In this document: positions 8,292 through 16,288 of the stretch, in pieces
How positions within the stretch are numbered: the stretch's first letter is position 1
How the letters are laid out: every line of letters starts with the position of its first letter
From: an uncultured Pseudomonadota bacterium
GTDB lineage: Bacteria; Myxococcota_A; UBA796; SXON01
Length of the DNA: 43,460 nt
Assembly: GCA_903900265.1 (NCBI GenBank)
Contig: CAIUMM010000048.1
Location: 1 to 43,460, forward strand
Reading direction: 5' to 3'
Notes under the pieces: model-generated
Told to the model about the DNA's origin: nothing
Databases searched by the model: none
What the model saw: the letters and a program-made list of their open reading frames with translations, nothing else
Made by a program: the position numbers and the translations under genes

Positions 8292-9116
8292 CTACTCGAG
8301 GCGCCGCAGCACGTGAAAGCCCACAGGCGTCTCGATCACCGTGCTGACCGCGCCCGCGTCCAAGTCGAAGGCCGCCTTGTCCAGCACGTCGGCCATCTGA
8401 CCGGGCGCCATCCAGCCCAGATCACCGCCGTCATCCTTCAAGGGTGCGTCCGAATAGCCGCGGACCACATCGATCCATGCGTTGCTGTCCGGCGTGGCTA
8501 AGGCCTTGCCCTGCGCCTCGGTGGCTCGGACCCGCGCTTCTTCTTTGCTGCGGGTCACGCCTTTGGGCGCGTTCGCCGCACCGGCCCAGCTGACGAGCAG
8601 GTGCGCAACGTGGATCTCGGTGAGCGCCTCACGCTTGATCAGGTGAAACCCGAAGGGCGTCTCGACTAGGCCGCTCACCTCGCCGACCTTCAGCGTCTTG
8701 ATCGCAGCTTCAAAGGGCGCGACCATCGTCCCCGCCTCAAAGCCGCCGAGCGCCCCGCCGCGCGGCCCGGAGGAGTCGTCGCTGTAGGCCTTGGCGAGCT
8801 CCGCGAAGTCGCTGCCAGACTTGATCTTCGCGGCGACCTCTTCGGCACGGGCGCGGGCTTCATCGCGCGTGCGCGACACGTTCGGGAGCGCGCCGACCGT
8901 GCCTTGCCAGCTGACGAGGATGTGGCGCGCAGCGAAGCGATGCTCCGTCGTTGCCGGTACCCGAACAGCGACGTCGGTCGACGGCGCGACCTCGGCTTTC
9001 GGCTCAGCGATCGGCGATACCACGGGCTTTTCGTCGCCCGAGCAGCCCGCGACGAGCACCACCGCGAGCCCGGACGCCAACGCGCAAAACACCGCACCAG
9101 CAGCCCACCGCATCAT
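8292..9116 (-). CDS. Lipoprotein peptidyl-prolyl isomerase with two parvulin domains
   Basis: A 274-residue exported folding catalyst or chaperone of the PpiC/SurA/PrsA type. The signal peptide ends VAGC with lipidated Cys25, followed by a short linker. Parvulin domain 1 (about residues 58-160) runs from FAARHILVSW to TPFGFHLIKRE and contains FAELAKAYSDDSSG and GGALGGF. Domain 2 (about 165-274) runs from IHVAHLLVSW to TPVGFHVLRRLE, with a shorter central region. The two domains are clear repeats of each other. No separate SurA N-terminal chaperone domain is present. The ATG at 9116 overlaps the upstream amidohydrolase stop (ATGA); a second ATG follows at 9113. The coupling suggests the isomerase may help fold its exported neighbour, which is an inference. 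Confidence 0.9.
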   Translation of the reverse strand: MMRWAAGAVFCALASGLAVVLVAGCSGDEKPVVSPIAEPKAEVAPSTDVAVRVPATTEHRFAARHILVSWQGTVGALPNVSRTRDEARARAEEVAAKIKSGSDFAELAKAYSDDSSGPRGGALGGFEAGTMVAPFEAAIKTLKVGEVSGLVETPFGFHLIKREALTEIHVAHLLVSWAGAANAPKGVTRSKEEARVRATEAQGKALATPDSNAWIDVVRGYSDAPLKDDGGDLGWMAPGQMADVLDKAAFDLDAGAVSTVIETPVGFHVLRRLE

Positions 9117-11560
9117 TGCACCAGATCCGCGGCGTCGCGGGGCGCGAGCTTGGAGTTGGAGTAGCCGTACATCAACACTCCGGTGATGCTCGCGTAGTCG
9201 GTGCCCAGCGCAGATTGATCGAGATCGGCGTAGACGTAATCATCGACGCGCAAGCAGCTATCGACTTCGAACTCGTCGTAATCATTGGGATCATCGGGGT
9301 TCGCGTTCGTCACCGACACGTCCTCGACGCGCACGAGCATCGACTCATAGGCCTCTTGGTTCACGCCGCCGGTGCCGACGTCGCATGCGGAGACCAGCAG
9401 GGGCGCGGGGACCGCCGCGGAGCCGGTGATCGTCACGGTCGGGCTGATAAGCTCGGTGAACTCGTAGTACTCGGTGTAGCTCCCGCCGACGGTCACGGTG
9501 TCGCCAGCGGACACGACGTTGTCGCCGTAGTCGTAGACGTACAGACCGGAGTAGTCGCCGCCCGCCGGATCCTGCACGAAGAAGCCATACGCGGCGGTCG
9601 CGGTGACGACGCCGGAGATGGTGACCACGGTGCCTTCCGCGGGGTGGGCGGGAGACGAAGGGTCACGCACGTCCTGGATGCGCAGCGAGCACCCGGCCCC
9701 GTCCGGGTTGGGCTCATCCGGGCAGGCATCGCAGGCGTCGCCGACGCCGTCCCCATCGCCGTCGGTCTGGTCGGCGTTGGCGATGTACAAGCAGTTGTCG
9801 TCTTCGTTCAACACGCCGTCGCCATCGGTGTCTCCGGCAGCGGTCGCGCAGTCAGAGGTGTCGGCGGCGAGCGGGCAATCGTCGCAGTCATCGCCTACGC
9901 CGTCTCCGTCGGTGTCCCACTGCAACGGGTCGTAGATGCCGACGCACACATCCGTCGCATCGTCGATGCCGTCGCCATCATCGTCCCCAGCGGCGGGAGC
10001 GGAGAGATCGCAGCTTGAACGCGAGTCTTCGCACTCGAACAGCGGGTAGAGCTCGGCGGCGTATTCGTAGCCGGACGCCATCCCCGAGGCCTCAGCGGCC
10101 AAGGCGGTCTCCAGCGTGGACTCGACGTCCGCGAGCGTCTGGGCGTCGTCCCCCGAAGCTGCGGCCTGCAAGCAGACAAAGCGCTGCCCGCTGCACACGT
10201 CCATGGTCTCGCACCAATCCGGGTTTTCGGCGAGCACATCCTTCCAGCCGCCGCTGTCGTCGCGGCCATAGATCGCCTGCCCTTCAATCACGACGAGGCG
10301 CGTGGCGGCGGGACCGGCGTCGATGATGCCGCGGTACGGGGTTTTGGACCAGTCGTACACCGCGATGTCGGCGCGATATCCAGGGGCGAGCACGCCGAGG
10401 ACCCCGTCCAGACCAACGATACGTGCGGCGTCTACCGTCACTTTTTCGTGGAGGCGCACGTCAGAAATTGGGTTGCCCTTGGTAGACAACCACTCCGCGG
10501 CGCACGCGAGCTCGCGGGTCGGCGCCATACTGCCCGACGGGGTCCAGTCGGTGCCGATCGCCCAGGAGACACCGAGCTTGTCGGCGATCGCGATGGGCGT
10601 GGTCGTGGCGTACAACGCGAGGTTGGATCGGGGCGACCAGATGATGCTGGTGCCGTCGGCGGCCATCTGGGCGAGCTGCTCGGTAGAGGCGTCGGAGGTG
10701 TGCACATAGGTTTGACCCGGGCCGACCATGCCGATCTCGGTCATCCAGTCGATCTCGTCGCGCACCGCGCCGTTGCGCCCCTCGGCGACGTGCTCCAGCA
10801 CGGCGTCGCTCGAGCCGCTCGCGAGCGCGCTGGTGTAGCTGGCGCCGTCCGCTTCATCGAGTGAGCTGGTGACGTTGGACGAGGAGTACGTGAGGTCATA
10901 CCCGGAGATACCGGAGCTGCCGCTGTTCTCGTCGAGGTTGCGCACCAGCAAGTGGATGCAGTCGCCGCCGCTGCTGCCGACCGCTGAGGTCGTGCCGTGC
11001 ACAAGCTCCCGAAGCTCGGCCCACTTCATGATCTCGCAGGTGTAACTGTCTTTGATGCCGTTAAAGGCCTGCTTGAAGTCGTCGTAGCGGTCGTCGCTCT
11101 GCCACTCGTAGCGGTCCTCGAACTCGGGGCCAACTTGCCAGGGAGGAAGCGAATTGTACTGCAAGTGATTGTGCGCGTCGATGAGTCCCGGAGAGATGAC
11201 GCCCTCGGTGCAGATCACCTCGGCGCCGGTGCTGTCGCAGTCTTCCCCAGCGCAGGTGATCAAGCCGGTCGAGCGCCGGTAAACGACGCTGCCGGCCACC
11301 GCGCCGTCGGGCGTCAACACCACGCCGGAGAGCGCGACGAGATCGCCTTCGCCGTGCGCGGCCGTACACGCCGGCAGGTCGGGTCCGACGGTGTCGCCCT
11401 CTTGGGTGCCGGTGTCGCCCCCCGTGTCGTCCACCTCTACCGCGGTGTCGTCCACCGGCGTGTTGTCGTCGGTGCCGGTGATGCTGGCCGGGCATCCGGC
11501 GAGCGACAGCAGAGTCAAGGTACAAGCGGGAATAAGTAGAGGGGAGGGAAAGCTGCGCAT
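9113..11560 (-). CDS. Exported amidohydrolase with thrombospondin type 3-like repeats and C-terminal OB-like domain
   Basis: An 815-residue predicted lipoprotein. The signal peptide ends LAGC at Cys23, then an Asp/Thr-rich linker. The amidohydrolase (metal-dependent TIM barrel) covers about residues 70-425 with a deaminase-like metal set: PGLIDAHNH (His130, His132), HVAEG (His257 and likely proton-transfer Glu260), YVHTSD (His287) and GTDWTPSG (Asp338). Residues about 520-620 hold several DxDGDGxxD repeats with paired Cys (VCVG, CDDCP, DNCLY, CDACP), typical of thrombospondin type 3 Ca-binding repeats. The last ~195 residues (GTVVTISGVVTA, GFFVQDPAGGDYSGLYVYD) resemble OB-fold domains found in extracellular nucleases and adhesins. 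The substrate is unknown; the metal set looks intact, so it is probably an enzyme. ATG at 11560 follows GGAG by 5 nt. Confidence 0.82.
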   Translation of the reverse strand: MRSFPSPLLIPACTLTLLSLAGCPASITGTDDNTPVDDTAVEVDDTGGDTGTQEGDTVGPDLPACTAAHGEGDLVALSGVVLTPDGAVAGSVVYRRSTGLITCAGEDCDSTGAEVICTEGVISPGLIDAHNHLQYNSLPPWQVGPEFEDRYEWQSDDRYDDFKQAFNGIKDSYTCEIMKWAELRELVHGTTSAVGSSGGDCIHLLVRNLDENSGSSGISGYDLTYSSSNVTSSLDEADGASYTSALASGSSDAVLEHVAEGRNGAVRDEIDWMTEIGMVGPGQTYVHTSDASTEQLAQMAADGTSIIWSPRSNLALYATTTPIAIADKLGVSWAIGTDWTPSGSMAPTRELACAAEWLSTKGNPISDVRLHEKVTVDAARIVGLDGVLGVLAPGYRADIAVYDWSKTPYRGIIDAGPAATRLVVIEGQAIYGRDDSGGWKDVLAENPDWCETMDVCSGQRFVCLQAAASGDDAQTLADVESTLETALAAEASGMASGYEYAAELYPLFECEDSRSSCDLSAPAAGDDDGDGIDDATDVCVGIYDPLQWDTDGDGVGDDCDDCPLAADTSDCATAAGDTDGDGVLNEDDNCLYIANADQTDGDGDGVGDACDACPDEPNPDGAGCSLRIQDVRDPSSPAHPAEGTVVTISGVVTATAAYGFFVQDPAGGDYSGLYVYDYGDNVVSAGDTVTVGGSYTEYYEFTELISPTVTITGSAAVPAPLLVSACDVGTGGVNQEAYESMLVRVEDVSVTNANPDDPNDYDEFEVDSCLRVDDYVYADLDQSALGTDYASITGVLMYGYSNSKLAPRDAADLVQ

Positions 11561-11686
11561 GGGGGCTCCAAAGCCGGTCGCGCTATAATGGACGCGTGGC
11601 GTGCGCGCCCGCTACATCGAAAACGAAGCCGCGTCGATCGATTTTGAGCCGCCGATACATCCGCCGGCGATTCCCAGGCGAGCCGC

Positions 11687-12697
11687 CTAAAAAACCCCGA
11701 TTCGCCCAGGCCAAGCGAGCTGCAAGGTCAGCGACAGGTGCGGATCCCCGGGGTGGTACCAGACGCCAAACAGCACCGAGTTGAAGCCTACGCGTGCGCC
11801 AAGCTTGGGCTGCGCAGCGCCGCCCAGCCACGCGCCACGGGCATCCTCGCCGCTGTCCCAACCCAGCTGGGCTCCCAGATCGAAGGTGGCGGTCAGCGCG
11901 CCATGTCCGAGCCGCTGGCGGAGCATCATGTGGACGTCGCCCTGCAAGGTCCAGCCTGCGGCCGGGGCGAGGCCAAGCGAGGCGTCGAGCACGAGACGAT
12001 CGCGGATCGCAGCCCACGCGTAGGCACCGCCCCACGTGGATTGATCGGCGTCAAGCATCAACCCGAGGCCGTAGCTCCCGCCGATGGAGGGGCCGACGAC
12101 GCGGTCCTTGGTAGCGTCTGCGCTGTCCAAAAGGCTGCGCACCGATGCAGGAGTGCTGACAAAAGCAAGGTTATCCGCCTTCAGTTTCCGCGACACGACC
12201 CCGATCAGCGCGCCGGTATCGTCCACGAGCGGTCCGCCCGAGTTGCCAGGGTTCAACGCGGCATCTGTCTGAATCACGTACCCGCCCGCAGCCGACACAA
12301 CGCCGTGCGTCACGCTCCACTCCAAGACCCCGGCCAAACGCCCACCGCTGAGCAGCCCGAACGGATGGCCGAGGCCCCACACCTCCGCGCCCTGCACGAC
12401 CGGGCCATCCTGCATCGTCAAGCTGGCAAACTCGGCCGCAGCGCCGGGCGCGGCGTCATCGACGTGGATCAGCGCGAGGTCATCCGCTGGTTGACGCGCG
12501 ACCACGCGACCACGTCGGGCCGTGCCATCGCGCCAGCGCAGGTACGGGCGGCCCCCGTCCGCGACGCAATGGTACGCGGTCACGACGTACAAGGAGCCCG
12601 CTGCGCTGCGCACCCCTGCGCCGGAACAATAGGCTTCTCCGGCTTCAACGACGACGACCGCGTCGAGCGCGTGCTGGAGGACGGCGGGATCGGTCAT
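11687..12697 (-). CDS. Trypsin-like (S1C/HtrA-type) serine protease with beta-rich C-terminus
   Basis: A 336-residue protein. The protease domain (about residues 10-195) has the catalytic triad His43 (VVTAYHCVAD), Asp73 (DDLALIHVD) and Ser153 (NPGNSGGPLVD), with the GLGHPFG and VIQTDAALN strands characteristic of DegP/HtrA-type enzymes. No PDZ domain follows. Residues about 205-336 instead show alternating hydrophobic and polar strands rich in Gly, Trp and Tyr, and the protein ends in Phe, a pattern like a small outer-membrane barrel. No signal peptide is visible from ATG 12697; longer in-frame starts run into Arg-rich sequence that overlaps the neighbour and looks non-coding. The ATG overlaps the acyltransferase stop by 4 nt. 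The function of the tail is inferred only. Confidence 0.83.
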   Translation of the reverse strand: MTDPAVLQHALDAVVVVEAGEAYCSGAGVRSAAGSLYVVTAYHCVADGGRPYLRWRDGTARRGRVVARQPADDLALIHVDDAAPGAAAEFASLTMQDGPVVQGAEVWGLGHPFGLLSGGRLAGVLEWSVTHGVVSAAGGYVIQTDAALNPGNSGGPLVDDTGALIGVVSRKLKADNLAFVSTPASVRSLLDSADATKDRVVGPSIGGSYGLGLMLDADQSTWGGAYAWAAIRDRLVLDASLGLAPAAGWTLQGDVHMMLRQRLGHGALTATFDLGAQLGWDSGEDARGAWLGGAAQPKLGARVGFNSVLFGVWYHPGDPHLSLTLQLAWPGRIGVF

Positions 12698-13566
12698 GGT
12701 CTGCGGCTCCGTAGCGCGCGACCGAGCCGCTTGCCCCCTTCGCGGACCCGCTGCGGGAGCGTGGCTTGGTCGTCGCGGAGCACGTTGAGCTCGCGCTGAA
12801 TGGCCTCGCGGACGGCGTGGTCCACCTCCTCTACGGTTCCGACGGGCTGAATCGCAGCACCGATGCGGTAGCGCAGCGTGACCGGAAGCGGGATGTGCGG
12901 CATGGGCCCGATGCCCAAGCCCCACGGCGCCGAGAGGTGCACCGGCCAGATCTCCGCGCGCACCGCCCGCGGGAGCCCCAGCGCGCGCGCGAGCCGCGCC
13001 CCGTCCGAGAGCACATACAAGCTGTGCTGCGCGCCCACGTGCGCGACCGGGACGATCGGAACCCCCGCGTCAAGGGCGAGCCGCGCATAGCCTTGGCGGC
13101 CTGAAAAGTTGACCTTGTACTGGTCGGCGGTGCGACGCCACGTGTCCCGGTCGCCGCCGGGACAGACCAGCAGATCGCGGCGGAGGTCGACGAGCACGTG
13201 ACGACCGCGCTCCCGGCCTGCTCGGAGCACGCCCAGCTCTCCAAAAAACCGCGCGACTGGAGGCAGCGAGAACACCATGTCATGCGCGAGCGCGTGCACG
13301 GTACGATCGACGCCAAACCTGCGCACCCACGCGATCATCAGGCCCCATACATCGGGGATGGTGGTGCCACCGGAGTGATTGGCGACCAGCAGCACCGGCG
13401 GGGGCGGCAGGTTCTCCCAGCCGTGCACTTCGAGTCCGAACCAGTTTGAGTCGCCAAACAAGCGACCCACGCGCTCGACGATCTCCACGACACGCTCTGG
13501 TCGGACTCGATCCGGGTCCATCCCCCACGGAGCGTTGACCGTTGCCCAGCGGCCTCGGTCAGCCAC
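12694..13566 (-). CDS. LPLAT-type acyltransferase (PlsC/MGAT-like)
   Basis: A 290-residue glycerolipid acyltransferase-like protein. After the strand PVLLVANHSGGTTIPD (acyltransferase block I, His64 and Asp72, with the spacing of the MGAT-like branch rather than classic HX4D) come LGVLRAGRER (block II region), VCPGGDRDTWRR (block III, PGG with Asp where many members have Glu) and DAGVPIVPVAHVGA (block IV). These proteins transfer acyl groups from CoA or ACP to lysophospholipid or other lipid acceptors at the cytoplasmic membrane. No long transmembrane helix is obvious. The start at 13566 is 12 nt after the stop of the Nudix fusion gene. The acceptor lipid is unknown. Confidence 0.85.
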   Translation of the reverse strand: MADRGRWATVNAPWGMDPDRVRPERVVEIVERVGRLFGDSNWFGLEVHGWENLPPPPVLLVANHSGGTTIPDVWGLMIAWVRRFGVDRTVHALAHDMVFSLPPVARFFGELGVLRAGRERGRHVLVDLRRDLLVCPGGDRDTWRRTADQYKVNFSGRQGYARLALDAGVPIVPVAHVGAQHSLYVLSDGARLARALGLPRAVRAEIWPVHLSAPWGLGIGPMPHIPLPVTLRYRIGAAIQPVGTVEEVDHAVREAIQRELNVLRDDQATLPQRVREGGKRLGRALRSRRP

Positions 13567-13578
13567 GCGGAACAGCCT

Positions 13579-14610
13579 TCAACCGGCGTCCCGATAGCGC
13601 AGCGACTCGTCGGGGACGACAAAGCCGAGCTCGGTGGCGCGGTCAGCGAGGGCGTCTAAGAGCCGGCCAATGCTCATTCGCAGGCTGGGATGGGCGAGCA
13701 CTTCGAGCGTCTCCTCAAGGCTGAACCACATCACCGAGTCTATCCCCTCGCCCTCCGCGGGCTTGAAGTCGACCACCGCCTCAGACAGCTCAAGCAGGTA
13801 CAGGTGGATCGTCTTCAACCGCGGCGAGCCGTCCGGCGTCGAGAAGCCGTAGCGCACCGTCCCCAACGAGCGGCGGACCAGCACTTCGGCGCGAACGCCC
13901 ATCTCTTCTTGTACCTCACGCGCCGCGGTGCGATCGGGCGTCTCTCCCGCCTCGATCTTGCCCTTCGCGACCTCCCACGTGGACCCGTGGCGGCGCGCCA
14001 CGCGAATCAACGCGATGCGCGGCACCGCGCCGGTCCAGTCCACCACGAAGCCGCCGGCGCTGGCTTGCTCAGCGAAGCCCTCGCGGAGGTTCAGGATGTA
14101 CCTCAACGGGACTTCTTCGGCGGTGAACTGCCCGGAGCGACTCGCGTTGAACTGCACGCCATCGCGACGCGCGCGGCCCGCGTCCACAAACAGCACCGTA
14201 GGATCTTCCCAAAGTCGGTGTCCTTGATGCCAAGCTTGGGATTCGGCTCGGGCAAAGCTGATCGGAGCGCCCCCCTGCCCGCGCAGCGCGCCTTCCGTCA
14301 CGTAATGCTGCACCATCGCTGAAGACGCCGGATGGTAGAGCAGATCCGGGCCGCTGCCCGGAGCGCAGTCATGTTGGGACACGTGGATGCGCCCGCCGTC
14401 GAGCACAAAGCGATTTCCGCCGTGAAAGCGGATGCACTCTACGACGTCGCGCGGGGACACCTGCCGGCGGATCGCGCGGGATAGCGCGCGCGCGACCTCA
14501 TCTACCGAGAAGCACCCGTCCATGGACTCGCAAAGCCCGGCGGTCCCAACGCCATGGCGCAGGAGCCACGTGAGGGTGCGGGAGAGGCGGTACGAATCGA
14601 TACCAGGCAC
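13579..14610 (-). CDS. RNA 2'-phosphotransferase (KptA/Tpt1)-like domain fused to a Nudix hydrolase
   Basis: A 343-residue two-domain protein. Residues 5-180 align across the KptA/Tpt1 fold: SRTLTWLLRH (Arg18, His19), a winged-helix-like segment, NRFVLDGGRI (Arg67), LLYHPASS (His93, matching the HGT motif of KptA), and HRLWEDPTVLFVDA (Arg132), then GVQFNASRSGQFTAEEVPLRYI. Canonical Tpt1 uses an Arg-His-Arg-Arg set, and all four are present with family-like spacing, although the NAD-site HGT is HPA and the QGHS motif is QHDC. Residues 185-330 are a Nudix hydrolase with an exact Nudix box from Gly217 to Val239 (Glu232, Glu235, Glu236). Tpt1 converts an RNA 2'-phosphate and NAD+ to ADP-ribose 1'',2''-cyclic phosphate; Nudix enzymes cleave nucleoside-diphosphate compounds. 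Start is GTG 14610, limited by a stop 27 nt upstream. Confidence 0.85.
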   Translation of the reverse strand: MPGIDSYRLSRTLTWLLRHGVGTAGLCESMDGCFSVDEVARALSRAIRRQVSPRDVVECIRFHGGNRFVLDGGRIHVSQHDCAPGSGPDLLYHPASSAMVQHYVTEGALRGQGGAPISFARAESQAWHQGHRLWEDPTVLFVDAGRARRDGVQFNASRSGQFTAEEVPLRYILNLREGFAEQASAGGFVVDWTGAVPRIALIRVARRHGSTWEVAKGKIEAGETPDRTAAREVQEEMGVRAEVLVRRSLGTVRYGFSTPDGSPRLKTIHLYLLELSEAVVDFKPAEGEGIDSVMWFSLEETLEVLAHPSLRMSIGRLLDALADRATELGFVVPDESLRYRDAG

Positions 14611-14694
14611 GAGGTCGCCGATGCTCTCAGAAAGCTAACGTGCGCAGCCCCACGAAGCCTACGACAACGCCAAATGCCGGGACTTCGGCGCGGT

Positions 14695-16233
14695 TCACTT
14701 CCAGACCTTCTTCCACCAGCCGTCTGCCTCGTCCCCGTAGTACTTCATCAGCATGGACCGGAATCGCTCCTCTTTACGGAGCTTCTCAAAGGCAGGATCA
14801 ATGCGGATGTCCTGCCGATACTCAATGTTGTGAAGCGTGTCGAGCTTGCGCATGCCGCGGAGTGATTTTTCGAGGAACTTGTAGGCGCGTTCGTCCTTGC
14901 CCATCGCGGCGTAGATCTTGGCGCGGTGCAGATCTGCGTAGGCGTCATCCGGGATGATCGTCTCCAGATCGTCCATGATTTTGAGCGCCTCGTCGAACCG
15001 GCCTTGGTGCGCGAGGCAGACCGCGAGGTTGTTGAGCGCGTGGTCGTCCATCGGGCTCAATTCCAGCGCGATCCGGTAGTACTTCTCTTCGGTGACGTAG
15101 TCTTTGCGGCGCTTGAACGTCAGCGCGAGGTTGTTCCATCCCGCGGCGTCATCCGGGTTCAACACCGTCATTCGGGTGTAGACCTTCTCGGCCCGCGTGT
15201 AGTCCATCGCGAGGTACTGGTAGTACGCGAGGATGTTGAGCCCGGTCGGGTCATCGGGATCCAGCTTCAGGATCTGCCGCGCGAGGTCCAGCTCTTGCTG
15301 GATCTCCTTCGCATCTTGGCGGGCGTCTTCGGTGTCGTACCAATCGTGGAGACCCCAGCCTTCGGTGACATGCACCGCGACGGGCTGATCCTCGTCGGTC
15401 GCCTTTTCGTCGTCGGGGGTGGCGTCCGCGACCGTGCCGTCATCCTGCATCACCTCGGGCTGCACCGGCTCTGGATCCAGCTCCCCCGCACCGACGGGGA
15501 CCGGCTTGGCGCGGCGCGGTGGAGGATCGGGGTTGCCCGACGCGATGTGGTCGCCGACGTTCTTCCCGCCGCCCATGCGGGTCAGCGGGCCGCCGTGCCC
15601 AGGTTGAAGGTAGAAGCTCTCGATCGGGTCCCCGTGCGAGGGACGAGGCAGCTCAGGCTTCGCGAGCAGGCCCTTCTCCGCGCCGCCGTAGTCCCCTTTG
15701 AGCAAGCGTTGCAGGTACTCGGGCGAGGGCTCAAAGCCGCCTCCCCCCTCCGGCGGACTCATCGCCGAGGCTATCAGTTGGAGCTGCAGCGTGATCACCG
15801 CGACCGCCAACGCGATCACCGGCAGGATGAGGTCTCCCTGCTCCCCGAACCAGCGCGGCAGCAAAAAGCGCCGAACGATCCTCGCGTGTACGTCCACCCC
15901 TTGCTCGGTGAGCGACGACGGCTGCTCGCGCGTGACGAGCACCTCCTGCCCGGGCGTGCGCACGACGTAGCCCTGACCGCCCTTCTGGCTGTACTGCAGA
16001 CGGAACGGCAGTCCGGGAACCTCGCCTTCGCCCTCGACCCAGAGCTGAAGCGGACGACCTCCCACTTGAACCAGCAGCGAGAGCTTTGCAGCCCCTCCTA
16101 CCGCCCGAATGCTCGGGGCATCGTCGCGCCAAGGCTCACGCCCACGCGACGCGCTCCAAGGGGATGGCGGTGATGATCCTGTGTCGTTCACCCTACCAGT
16201 GTAGCCAACCCACGCGATTCCTGCTGTTCGCAT
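14695..16233 (-). CDS. Membrane-anchored TPR protein
   Basis: About 512 residues. Residues 1-130 hold a beta-rich segment (KLSLLVQVGG, QGYVVRTPGQ) of unknown family. A single transmembrane helix lies at about 135-157 (LILPVIALAVAVITLQLQLI). A low-complexity Pro/Asp linker follows to about residue 290, then a tetratricopeptide region (about 300-460): paired helices such as PTGLNILAYYQYLAMDYTRAEKVY, AGWNNLALTFKRRKDY and HALNNLAVCLAHQGRFDEALKIM, a scaffold for protein contacts. The C-terminus is basic and aromatic (WWKKVWK). The start is uncertain: ATG 16233 is used; GTG 16191 is an alternative, and longer frames would overlap the divergent gene at 16289. It heads the minus-strand gene group that includes the KptA-Nudix fusion, after an 84-nt gap. 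Confidence 0.7.
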   Translation of the reverse strand: MRTAGIAWVGYTGRVNDTGSSPPSPWSASRGREPWRDDAPSIRAVGGAAKLSLLVQVGGRPLQLWVEGEGEVPGLPFRLQYSQKGGQGYVVRTPGQEVLVTREQPSSLTEQGVDVHARIVRRFLLPRWFGEQGDLILPVIALAVAVITLQLQLIASAMSPPEGGGGFEPSPEYLQRLLKGDYGGAEKGLLAKPELPRPSHGDPIESFYLQPGHGGPLTRMGGGKNVGDHIASGNPDPPPRRAKPVPVGAGELDPEPVQPEVMQDDGTVADATPDDEKATDEDQPVAVHVTEGWGLHDWYDTEDARQDAKEIQQELDLARQILKLDPDDPTGLNILAYYQYLAMDYTRAEKVYTRMTVLNPDDAAGWNNLALTFKRRKDYVTEEKYYRIALELSPMDDHALNNLAVCLAHQGRFDEALKIMDDLETIIPDDAYADLHRAKIYAAMGKDERAYKFLEKSLRGMRKLDTLHNIEYRQDIRIDPAFEKLRKEERFRSMLMKYYGDEADGWWKKVWK

Positions 16234-16288
16234 CGGGTTGCGACGGAAAACTTGGGCATTTCTTGATACCGTGTGGAACCTACACCGC

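Noticed and set aside
11584..11589. Perfect TATAAT on the plus strand
   Set aside because: No -35 at 16-18 nt upstream, and it would only drive antisense RNA into the protease gene. As a minus-strand -10 for the amidohydrolase it reads TATAG and lacks a -35.
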